Translations under genes and position numbers: made by a program
In this document: piece by piece, positions 1-5,350 of the stretch
Layout of the letters: the number at the start of each line of letters is the position of its first letter
How positions within the stretch are numbered: position 1 is the stretch's first letter
Source: Thermoflexibacter sp.
GTDB lineage: Bacteria > Bacteroidota > Bacteroidia > Cytophagales > Thermoflexibacteraceae
Assembly: GCA_025455345.1 (NCBI GenBank)
Contig: JALOMS010000457.1
Span: 1 to 5,350, forward strand
Direction: 5' to 3'
DNA: 5,350 bases
The notes under the pieces: generated by a model
The model's database searches: none
Told to the model about the DNA's origin: nothing
The model's input: the letters and a program-made list of their open reading frames with translations, nothing else

Positions 1-948
1 TATGCGATTGGAGATTTTAATGATTGGCAGGTAGGCATAAAAAGTTTTATGAATGTAACACCTGATAAAAATCGTTTTTGGCTTCGCTTAGAAAACTTAG
101 CACCAAGAAAAGAATATGTGTTCCAATATCTCATAGATGGCAATATCAGGATAGGAGACCCATATTCAGAAAAAATCTTAGACCCTAACAATGATAGATT
201 TATAGAAAATACTGTTTATCCTGACCCTACTCCCTATCCCACAGGAAAAACTACAGACTTGGCAAGTGTTTTACAAACAGGACAGATTCCCTACACATGG
301 AAAAATACTAATTTTAAACGTCCTGACCCACAGGATTTGGTAATTTATGAGTTGCACTTGCGAGATTTCTCTACTGCTCATAACTATCAGGCGGTATTAG
401 ACTCTTTGGATTATTTGAAACGCTTGGGAATCAATGCAATACAGCTAATGCCTATCCAAGAATTTGAAGGAAATGATAGTTGGGGTTATAATCCTATCTA
501 TTATTTTGCTCCAGATAAATACTACGGTACAAAAAATATGCTTAAGGAGTTTGTGGACAAGGCACATGAAAAAGGATTTGCCATTATCTTAGACATGGTA
601 CTCAATCACAACTTCGGGCAGTCCCCCTTAGTAAAAATGTACTGGGATAGCAAAACCAATAAACCTGCGGAAGGAAATCCTTATTTTAATCCTGACGCTA
701 CTCACCCCTTCAATGTAGGGTACGATTTTAACCATGAAAGCCAAGCTGTCAAAGACTTGGTAAAGAAAGTAAATCAATTTTGGCTTACTGAATACAAAAT
801 TGATGGTTTTCGTTTTGACCTTTCTAAAGGCTTCACACAAAAAAATAATCCTAACAATGAAAGTGCATGGAGTGCTTTTGATGCCTCTCGAATTGCGACT
901 TGGAAGGAATTGCGACTTGGAAGCGTATTTATGATGAAATCAGAATGA
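1..948 (+). CDS. N-terminal fragment of the broken GH13 alpha-amylase (5' partial)
   Basis: This is the part of the amylase translated before the frameshift. It runs in from the left edge; the internal ATG at 49 is inside the E-set domain and is not a real start. It contains the E-set/CBM48-like remnant, the conserved LHLRDFS strand, WGYNPIYYFAP loop, region I DMVLNH and region II GFRFD with the catalytic nucleophile. After the first copy of the 17-bp repeat it reads about 14 out-of-frame residues (from nt 907, ELRLGSVFMMKSE) and stops at TGA 946-948. The acid/base Glu and the transition-state His-Asp are absent, so this fragment alone should be inactive and would also lack the T9SS signal. 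Confidence 0.6.
   Translation, partial: YAIGDFNDWQVGIKSFMNVTPDKNRFWLRLENLAPRKEYVFQYLIDGNIRIGDPYSEKILDPNNDRFIENTVYPDPTPYPTGKTTDLASVLQTGQIPYTWKNTNFKRPDPQDLVIYELHLRDFSTAHNYQAVLDSLDYLKRLGINAIQLMPIQEFEGNDSWGYNPIYYFAPDKYYGTKNMLKEFVDKAHEKGFAIILDMVLNHNFGQSPLVKMYWDSKTNKPAEGNPYFNPDATHPFNVGYDFNHESQAVKDLVKKVNQFWLTEYKIDGFRFDLSKGFTQKNNPNNESAWSAFDASRIATWKELRLGSVFMMKSE
890..923 (+). repeat. Perfect 17-bp tandem duplication causing the amylase frameshift
   Basis: Two identical adjacent copies of GAATTGCGACTTGGAAG lie at 890-906 and 907-923. Seventeen is not a multiple of three, so the second copy shifts translation. Deleting either copy joins SRIATWK directly to RIYDEIRMIDN and restores a continuous frame from the left edge to the stop at 2028-2030. 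The repeat lies between GH13 regions II and III, inside the catalytic barrel. Confidence 0.95.
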
Positions 949-2030
949 TTGATAACTCCGCATATATCATTTTAGAACATTTTGCACAAAATAGCGAGGA
1001 AATAGAGCTTTCTGACTATGGAATGTTGCTTTGGGGCAATATGAATGATGCTTTTGGGAAGGCAATACAAGGAGTCAGCAATAGCATAGAAGGCACTACT
1101 TACCTGCAAAGAAGTTGGCAAAAGCCTCACCTTGTGTCTTTTATGGAAAGTCATGATGAGGAGCGGCTCTTGGTAAAGGCTTTAGAGGGAGGACAAAATG
1201 CAGATTCTTATAATATCAAAAATTTGACAACCGCATTAGAGCGAGCCAAATTAGCGGCTACATTCTACTTCCCTTTGCAAGGTCCCAAGATGATTTGGCA
1301 ATTTGGCGAATTGGGTTATGATGTAAGTATCAACCAAAATGGGAGAACAGGCAGAAAACCAATTCGTTGGGAATACGCTCAGAACGCAGATAGACAAAAA
1401 TTATACAAGACTTACGCCGCTTTGATTCGTTTGAAATCCCTCCCTGAAAGCGCAGACGCTTTGCGTAGTAGAAATAGCCAATTGATAGAGCGGAACATGG
1501 GCTTAGAAAAACAGTTTATTCTCCAATCTCCTAACTTGAATATGGTAATTTTGGGTAATTTTGGATTAAGAAATGCAGATTTCAAAGTTAATTTCCCCAA
1601 TACAGGCACGTGGTTCGATTATTTTACAGGAGAAAGTATAGAAGTTATAGATAAGGAAGCTAATTTGTTTCTTCAGCGAGGTCAATTCCATCTCTTGACC
1701 AATAAAAAATTACCTACTCCTGAACGGGATTTAGTTCCTTGGACACTTGCTGCCAAAGTAGTAGCAGTAGAAGATGCTAAGTTTGAGCATACTATTTTAC
1801 TCTATCCCAATCCAGCACATCATCAAGTGCAGATACGCTTTTCACAAGCAATAAAAGGGACTGTGAAAGTAAGCCTCAAAGAAATCTCTGGGAAAACGCT
1901 TCGCAATTGGCAATTTAACCTATTGAATGAGCATGAATCTATTGATTTGCAAGGAATTACTACTGGTTTTTACTTTATGGAAATTGATTATAACAACAAG
2001 AAAGTAGTCAAGAAATTAATCATAGAGTAA
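945..2030 (+). CDS. C-terminal fragment of the broken GH13 alpha-amylase with T9SS sorting domain
   Basis: This is the downstream part in the third forward frame. The frame is open from at least 900 (a TTG), but the first ATG is 945-947, which overlaps the TGA of the upstream fragment as ATGA; I chose it as the most plausible start if this piece is made at all, by reinitiation. It begins MIDNSAYIILEHFA, carrying GH13 region III (Glu) and region IV (SHDEER), the C-terminal beta-sandwich, and a roughly 78-residue T9SS type A domain (YPNP motif at about 1803, GFYFMEI, final KKLIIE). It has no signal peptide, so as a separate product it could not reach the periplasm for T9SS export. Most likely it is just the 3' half of the disrupted gene. 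Confidence 0.5.
   Translation: MIDNSAYIILEHFAQNSEEIELSDYGMLLWGNMNDAFGKAIQGVSNSIEGTTYLQRSWQKPHLVSFMESHDEERLLVKALEGGQNADSYNIKNLTTALERAKLAATFYFPLQGPKMIWQFGELGYDVSINQNGRTGRKPIRWEYAQNADRQKLYKTYAALIRLKSLPESADALRSRNSQLIERNMGLEKQFILQSPNLNMVILGNFGLRNADFKVNFPNTGTWFDYFTGESIEVIDKEANLFLQRGQFHLLTNKKLPTPERDLVPWTLAAKVVAVEDAKFEHTILLYPNPAHHQVQIRFSQAIKGTVKVSLKEISGKTLRNWQFNLLNEHESIDLQGITTGFYFMEIDYNNKKVVKKLIIE
1794..2027 (+). other. T9SS type A C-terminal sorting domain of the amylase
   Basis: The last roughly 78 codons encode a separate Ig-like tail: LLYPNPAHHQVQI at the start, a central KEISGKTL strand, then GFYFMEIDYNNKKVVKKLIIE at the end. This pattern (YPNP, GxY, basic last strand) is the hallmark of Bacteroidota type IX secretion cargo. 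It marks the intact enzyme as destined for the cell surface or medium, and it is the strongest lineage indicator in the window. Confidence 0.88.
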
Positions 2031-2054
2031 TATTTTTCTCTTTGTATTTACTTT

Positions 2055-2693
2055 CTACTCGTATTTATCTACTAAATAGACATTCTTTTCTTTATCAAAG
2101 TCTAAAATTAGTAATTTCTGACCATATTCTAATGAGTTTTGCTGTTCGGCTATCCTCACGGCAACTTCTATGGTATTGCCGTCCTCGAGTTTGACTACTG
2201 CTTGCCCAAAGTCAGCATTGACTTTTCCAGAGGAAACTTGTGCTATTTTCCCTACAATTGCTTCAGCTTTGGTAGCGGCACCGTAGTCTTTGAAAAGATA
2301 GCGCAAGGGGCGAGAGATAAAACTTGCGACGGTCATGCCTACACCCAAAGAAAGAAGAAAATTGACTACGAGAAGTAAATACCTCAACCAACCTTCCACA
2401 TGAAAAGTAGCTAAAAGCCATTCATTAAGGGCTATGCCTGTTACTCCTTGGAAAAATAATATCAAAGTAATCAGTACAGAACTTGGCACCATGCCAAATC
2501 CAAGCACTTCGCCCAAGCTGTGTAGAAAATCACCACCGCTATCTATACTTCCTATTTCATGCGAACCCTCTACACTATCAGCGTGATGAAAGACTCCCAA
2601 TGCAGAAATCAGCCATATCCCAATGGAAATAAATATAAAAAAAGAATACAGCCAATTATGAGATTTTTCTAAAAGGTCAATGATGAATTGCAT
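2055..2693 (-). CDS. Membrane protein with C-terminal OB-fold (YqiJ/NfeD-like)
   Basis: 212 residues. Three hydrophobic segments are visible at about residues 15-35, 68-89 and 103-126. Between the first two is a polar, His/Asp-rich stretch (HHADSVEGSHEIGSIDSGGD). After SRPLRYLFKDYG comes a soluble domain (about 142-210) with the spacing of a small OB-fold: EAIVGKIAQVSSG, GQAVVKLEDGNTIEVAVR, LEYGQKLLILDFD, YLVD. This arrangement matches the YqiJ-type family, related to NfeD; in other bacteria such proteins often sit beside a flotillin (YqiK) and are thought to act in membrane microdomains. No flotillin is visible here: downstream is the converging amylase end (24-bp gap) and upstream is trpD in the same direction (43-bp gap), so it could be read from the trpD transcript. 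A near-consensus -7 element (TA, three bases, TTTG; plus-strand 2731-2739) could give it its own weak promoter. The ATG at 2693 is the only sensible start; no Shine-Dalgarno is seen. Family call is by pattern, biochemical role unknown. Confidence 0.72.
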   Translation of the reverse strand: MQFIIDLLEKSHNWLYSFFIFISIGIWLISALGVFHHADSVEGSHEIGSIDSGGDFLHSLGEVLGFGMVPSSVLITLILFFQGVTGIALNEWLLATFHVEGWLRYLLLVVNFLLSLGVGMTVASFISRPLRYLFKDYGAATKAEAIVGKIAQVSSGKVNADFGQAVVKLEDGNTIEVAVRIAEQQNSLEYGQKLLILDFDKEKNVYLVDKYE

Positions 2694-2736
2694 AGTAAAT
2701 AATTGGTAATGAGGATATATTTTTAAAACGCAAAAA

Positions 2737-3723
2737 TTAGCTTAACAGTTTCAAAAACATTTCTTTTGCTTTCCCACCAAACAGCGAGTCTTCTGCTTTT
2801 TGCTTGGCTGTAGCTATGTCAAGCGTTGGCTGGGCGGTTATAAGTGCAAATATAGCATTTGCAATAACCACCTCATTCTGAGCCTTTGAGCCTTTGCCAT
2901 TGAGGATTTTTTCTACTATTTTTGCCGCTTCCTCTACGGTTTCGCCTCCATACAAATCTTCTGGAGCATACTGGCTCATATTTATATCTTTAGGATTTAG
3001 TATTCTTTCACCATCATTGCCTATCACCTTAAAATTACCCGTAAGAGAAATTTCATCATACCCATCTAAAGAATGAATAATGGAGTAATTTTTATTCAGA
3101 CTTTGGTACAAATAGCCGTACAAACGCGCTAATTCTAAACTGAAAACCCCGACAAATTGGTTATTGGGATTGGCAGGATTTACCATAGGACCTAACATAT
3201 TGAAAAAGGTCTTTACGCCTAAATCTTTCCGCACAGGGGCAACGTTCTTCATTGCGGGGTGAAATAGCGGAGCATGAAGAAAACATATATTACAAGTTTC
3301 CAATTTCCTAATAAGAAAGTCGCTGTCATTTGTAAAATTATAGCCATAGTATTGCAATACATTGGAAGAGCCTGATACAGAGGATACGCCATAATTGCCA
3401 TGTTTTACGACCATTTGCCCACTGCCCGCCACGATAAAGCTAGTAATGGTACTAATATTAAAAGAATCTTTGGCATCCCCACCAGTACCACATACATCTA
3501 TGGTATTATAAGCACTTACATCGAGAGGAATACAAAGCTCCATCATCGCTTCTCTAAATCCGCTCAGTTCTTCCACAGTTACACTTCGCATGAGGAACAC
3601 AGTAATGAAGGAAGCCACTTGGCTGTTATTGTATTTCCCCTGAGCCAAATTCATTAACACTTCCTTAGAAATTTCTTTGCTAAGAGTCTTATATTCAAAT
3701 AAATGATTTAAGATTTCTTTCAT
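2737..3723 (-). CDS. trpD: Anthranilate phosphoribosyltransferase
   Basis: 328 residues, the usual full length of stand-alone TrpD. It transfers the phosphoribosyl group of PRPP to anthranilate, giving N-(5'-phosphoribosyl)-anthranilate, the second step of tryptophan synthesis from chorismate, in the cytoplasm. Visible motifs in order: an alpha-helical N-terminal domain (1-70); the PRPP-binding loop DVCGTGGD (76-83) followed by NIST (89-92); KHGN (107-110) and SSVSGSSNVL; HPAMK (155-159); VRKDLGVKTFFNMLGPMVNP (164-183) with the anthranilate-contacting Arg; and DGYDEIS (220-226), whose Asp-Glu pair binds the second magnesium ion. KHGN is followed by Tyr-Gly rather than the Arg-Ala common elsewhere; I believe this is a normal lineage variant, not damage. 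No other trp gene is in the window; the downstream neighbour is a membrane protein and the gene diverges from bioF. Start ATG at 3723 fits the family N-terminus; no Shine-Dalgarno is visible, as usual in Bacteroidota. Confidence 0.95.
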   Translation of the reverse strand: MKEILNHLFEYKTLSKEISKEVLMNLAQGKYNNSQVASFITVFLMRSVTVEELSGFREAMMELCIPLDVSAYNTIDVCGTGGDAKDSFNISTITSFIVAGSGQMVVKHGNYGVSSVSGSSNVLQYYGYNFTNDSDFLIRKLETCNICFLHAPLFHPAMKNVAPVRKDLGVKTFFNMLGPMVNPANPNNQFVGVFSLELARLYGYLYQSLNKNYSIIHSLDGYDEISLTGNFKVIGNDGERILNPKDINMSQYAPEDLYGGETVEEAAKIVEKILNGKGSKAQNEVVIANAIFALITAQPTLDIATAKQKAEDSLFGGKAKEMFLKLLS

Positions 3724-3815
3724 TAAAATTGGATTTATAAACTATTTTTGTTCTTATCACTTAGGCTATCTGATAAAAACTTAGGTTGTTGATGACTTAA
3801 ATTTATTTTTATTTT

Positions 3816-3823
3816 CAAATGTA
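3816..3823 (-). promoter_or_regulatory. Candidate Bacteroidota -7 promoter element for trpD
   Basis: Reading the minus strand, TACATTTG matches the Bacteroidota -7 consensus TAnnTTTG exactly. It lies about 93 bp upstream of the trpD ATG. I could not find a convincing -33 TTG at the expected distance, so the call rests on the -7 match alone, and such matches arise by chance in AT-rich DNA. Confidence 0.35.
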
Positions 3824-3861
3824 GTATTTTTTTCTCAATACAGCTACTACCCTACCTTTTT

Positions 3862-3880
3862 CAAGTAAAAATTGTACTTG
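3862..3880. promoter_or_regulatory. Imperfect 19-bp palindrome, possible operator upstream of bioF/trpD
   Basis: CAAGTAAAAATTGTACTTG has perfect 6-bp outer arms (CAAGTA and TACTTG). Two more inner pairs match, with one mismatch between them, around the centre. A third copy of the half-site, CAAGTA, follows at 3897-3902. The palindrome sits about 49 bp upstream of the bioF -7 candidate, a position suited to a dimeric regulator. It does not match the BirA or BioR operators known to me. Confidence 0.3.
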
Positions 3881-3928
3881 GGCATAAAACACACTACAAG
3901 TAAAAATGCTTTGTATGAAAATCTTTTT

Positions 3929-3936
3929 TATTTTTG
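3929..3936 (+). promoter_or_regulatory. Candidate Bacteroidota -7 promoter element for bioF
   Basis: TATTTTTG matches the Bacteroidota -7 consensus TAnnTTTG. It ends 42 bp before the bioF ATG, giving a short 5' untranslated region. A TTTG at 3910-3913 could serve as the -33 element, but the 15-nt spacer is shorter than the usual 19-21 nt, so the promoter is only tentative. Confidence 0.4.
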
Positions 3937-3978
3937 TGTTCGTAATTTAAGCTATCAAAACCCTTAAGCTCATTGAAA

Positions 3979-5130
3979 ATGCTTTCTCAAAGACTGCAAG
4001 AAAAACTACATCAAAGACAAGAAGAAGGTAATTTGCGCCGTTTGTCTTTATCTACTGCCCAGCATGATTTTTTTTCCAATGATTACTTAGGACTTGCAAA
4101 CAATCAAGAATTAAGGCAAATAATAGATGAAAAATATCATCAACTTGCTGATAGGCGAATAGGAGCTACGGGTTCTCGTTTGCTCTCTGGAAATAGTAGC
4201 TATGCGATTCGATTGGAGCAAAAATTGGCAAAAATATTTAGGGGAGAAGCCGCTTTGCTATTTAACTCTGGTTACAATGCCAATAGCGCACTCATCTCTT
4301 GTATTTCTCAGAAAGGAGATGTAATCCTATTTGACGAACTCATTCATGCAAGCCTAAGAGAAGGCTATCGCTTGAGTTTTGCTAATCGCTACTCCTTCAT
4401 GCACAATGACTTGGAAGATTTGGAAAAAAAATTACAAGCTCACCAACACGCTCCTGTGGTTTTTGTCATTATAGAGTCTGTTTATTCTATGGACGGAGAC
4501 AATTGTATATTAAAAGAAATGTTGGAATTATGTCAAAAATACAATGCCTATCCCATTCTTGATGAAGCACATAGCACAGGGATTATTGGCGAAGGAGGTT
4601 GTGGATTGGCTTGTGAATTAGGATTGGAGCAACTTTGCTTTGCAAGGATATACACTTTTGGAAAAGCGATAGGCTCTCATGGGGCTTGTGTAGTTGGTTC
4701 TCAAATACTTATCAATTATCTGATAAATTTTGCGCGTAGTTTTATCTTTAGCACTGCCGCCCCCTTGCACAATCTGGTAAGTATCGAGTCTGCTTTTGAT
4801 TATATCAAGCAATTCCCTGATTTGCAAGCAGATTTAAAAAGTAGAATAAACTTTTATAATGTATATATCCAGCAAGTTCAGGTAAATAGTTCTAATTTAA
4901 AAGTTTACTTTGAAGCGGCATCTAATAATTTAAGTCCAATACAAATTATTAAAATTTCGGGAAACGAAAATTGTAAAAAACTGGCTAATTGTATGATTGA
5001 TAAGGGTTTTGAAATAAGGGCAATCCTCTCACCTACTGTCAAGGCAGGAGAGGAGAGGTTAAGGATTTGTTTGCATAATTTTAATAAAGAACAAGAAATC
5101 AAAGATTTGATAGATAATCTTTATCAATAG
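3979..5130 (+). CDS. bioF: 8-amino-7-oxononanoate synthase (PLP-dependent alpha-oxoamine synthase)
   Basis: 383 residues, almost the length of E. coli BioF. The enzyme condenses pimeloyl-ACP (or -CoA) with L-alanine, releasing CO2, to form 8-amino-7-oxononanoate, the first committed step of biotin ring assembly, in the cytoplasm. Visible motifs: FFSNDYLGLA (31-40), GATGSRLLSGN (62-72), LFNSGYNAN (94-102), DELIHASLREG with the PLP-stacking His124, ESVYSMDGD (166-174), DEAHSTG with Asp195 and His198 contacting the cofactor, TFGKAIGSHGA with the PLP-binding Lys229 (codon 4663-4665), FIFSTAAP, and a C-terminal ERLRICLHNFN strand. The FGKAIGSHGA context favours BioF over the relatives 2-amino-3-ketobutyrate CoA ligase (Kbl) and serine palmitoyltransferase, though close paralogues cannot be fully excluded. 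I start at ATG 3979; the in-frame TTG at 3973 adds only two residues. No other bio gene is in the window, and no Shine-Dalgarno is seen. Confidence 0.9.
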   Translation: MLSQRLQEKLHQRQEEGNLRRLSLSTAQHDFFSNDYLGLANNQELRQIIDEKYHQLADRRIGATGSRLLSGNSSYAIRLEQKLAKIFRGEAALLFNSGYNANSALISCISQKGDVILFDELIHASLREGYRLSFANRYSFMHNDLEDLEKKLQAHQHAPVVFVIIESVYSMDGDNCILKEMLELCQKYNAYPILDEAHSTGIIGEGGCGLACELGLEQLCFARIYTFGKAIGSHGACVVGSQILINYLINFARSFIFSTAAPLHNLVSIESAFDYIKQFPDLQADLKSRINFYNVYIQQVQVNSSNLKVYFEAASNNLSPIQIIKISGNENCKKLANCMIDKGFEIRAILSPTVKAGEERLRICLHNFNKEQEIKDLIDNLYQ

Positions 5131-5350
5131 ATGAGGAAATTAGTGTTTGAGGTCAATACTGAGCGGCATAAGATTTGTTATTCATTAGCAAGCCTTTCAA
5201 TAAGGTGAAAGTCAAGCACTTGACTTAGATTATTTTTCAATATAATTAAAAAACACACCTATCCCGATAAAGTATTTTTTTATTCATAACTATTTGATTA
5301 ACAATTACTTTAAAGGATATTTTATAAAACACATGATTTTGAGTATAATA
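5131..5350. other. Intergenic region after bioF, with possible start of a further gene at the right edge
   Basis: These 220 bp are strongly AT-rich. Apart from the palindrome at 5209-5226, I see no feature of substance. An ATG at 5333-5335 opens a frame (MILSII) that runs off the window with an A-rich leader and TAAAGGATA about 15 bases upstream; six codons are too few to call it a gene. Confidence 0.45.
5209..5226. terminator. Perfect 8-bp-arm palindrome after bioF, possible weak terminator or operator
   Basis: AAGTCAAG and CTTGACTT flank a 2-nt centre, so RNA could form a 7-bp stem with a GCAC loop. A short T-run (TATTTTT at 5231-5237) follows only after a few bases (TAGA, then TTA-rich sequence), so it is a poor intrinsic terminator by the textbook rule. 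It starts 78 bp after the bioF stop. A palindromic protein-binding site for a gene to the right is the alternative. Confidence 0.35.

Larger units (their letters stand above)
1..2030 (+). pseudogene. Secreted GH13 alpha-amylase-family glycoside hydrolase with T9SS sorting domain; 5' end outside window, frameshifted by a 17-bp duplication
   Basis: The frame is open from base 1, so the true start and any signal peptide lie upstream. Seen in order: the end of an E-set/CBM48-like N-terminal domain (GDFNDW near nt 10-27), then a GH13 barrel from about nt 325. GH13 motifs are region I DMVLNH (592-609), region II GFRFD with nucleophile Asp codon 817-819, region III LEHFA with acid/base Glu codon 975-977, and region IV ESHDEER with His-Asp 1152-1157. 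A beta-sandwich follows (about 1480-1720), and a type A T9SS tail starts at YPNP (about 1803) and ends in a KKLIIE-type strand. An exact 17-bp tandem duplication (890-923) moves the reading frame, so the first frame stops at 946-948. Without one copy, the visible protein is 670 residues in one frame. Family knowledge: extracellular or surface hydrolysis of alpha-1,4-glucans; exact substrate not determinable. Family call is secure. Whether the break is a fixed mutation, a switchable state or a sequence error is open. Confidence 0.85.
3724..3978. other. Divergent trpD-bioF intergenic region
   Basis: 255 bp of very AT-rich sequence without a coding frame of note. It holds a -7-like motif for each direction, an imperfect 19-bp palindrome with an extra half-site, an inverted repeat TTATCA/TGATAA with 11-nt loop at 3754-3776, a direct repeat ACTTAGG at 3759-3765 and 3779-3785 (period 20), an 11-bp direct repeat CAAGTAAAAAT at 3862-3872 and 3897-3907, and a direct repeat TTAAGCT at 3947-3953 and 3964-3970 just before bioF. 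No riboswitch or leader peptide rich in Trp codons was recognised. Confidence 0.7.

Noticed and set aside
49..51. ATG at 49 as the start of the amylase gene
   Set aside because: The same frame is open to base 1 and reads GDFNDW, a conserved E-set/CBM48 motif, so the coding region continues upstream of the window.
900..948. Programmed ribosomal frameshift in the amylase
   Set aside because: There is no slippery heptamer or downstream structure, and the shift is fully explained by the exact 17-bp duplication.
2031..2054. Bidirectional terminator between the converging amylase and membrane-protein genes
   Set aside because: The 24-bp gap has T-rich stretches but no inverted repeat that could form a stem.
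2139..2378. Plus-strand open frame of 79 codons inside the membrane-protein gene
   Set aside because: It lies opposite a well-supported minus-strand gene and its translation has no domain-like pattern; a shadow frame.
3400..3657. Plus-strand open frame of 85 codons opposite trpD
   Set aside because: It is antisense to the conserved GTGGD/KHGN region of trpD and its open state follows from that coding constraint.
3754..3776. Hairpin TTATCA/TGATAA in the trpD leader as an attenuator
   Set aside because: Only 6 A/T-rich pairs with an 11-nt loop, no T-run in either direction and no Trp-rich leader peptide.
5131..5208. Small frame of 25 residues (MRKLVFEV...) immediately after the bioF stop
   Set aside because: It is short, has no recognisable motif or leader and ends just before the palindrome; open frames of this size are expected by chance.

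Overview
The window looks like an AT-rich chromosomal segment of a Bacteroidota bacterium, probably Cytophagales-like. The evidence is a C-terminal type IX secretion (T9SS) sorting domain on the first gene, translation starts without Shine-Dalgarno sequences, Bacteroidota-type -7 motifs (TAnnTTTG) upstream of two genes, and the style of the trpD and bioF proteins. I cannot name a genus from the sequence.

Layout. Positions 1-2030 (+) hold the 3' part of a secreted GH13 alpha-amylase-family gene whose start lies left of the window. It is broken by a perfect 17-bp tandem duplication at 890-923. Removing one copy restores a single frame with all GH13 catalytic motifs and a T9SS tail. Converging on it, 2055-2693 (-) encodes a three-helix membrane protein with a C-terminal OB-fold of the YqiJ/NfeD-like type. 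Upstream of that and in the same direction, 2737-3723 (-) encodes anthranilate phosphoribosyltransferase (TrpD). A 255-bp divergent intergenic region carries a -7 motif for each direction and several short inverted and direct repeats. Then 3979-5130 (+) encodes 8-amino-7-oxononanoate synthase (BioF). The last 220 bp contain no convincing gene, only a perfect short palindrome that may be a weak terminator, and an ATG at 5333 that could begin a gene leaving the window.

The genes do not form one obvious pathway: starch/glycogen breakdown outside the cell, a membrane protein of unknown role, one tryptophan-biosynthesis step and one biotin-biosynthesis step. trpD and bioF each stand apart from their usual pathway partners inside this window. 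I see no CRISPR array, insertion sequence, tRNA or rRNA, and no convincing new multi-gene system. The most notable observation is the exact 17-bp duplication that splits the amylase between its catalytic nucleophile and its acid/base residue, together with an ATGA stop/start overlap just downstream of the break.
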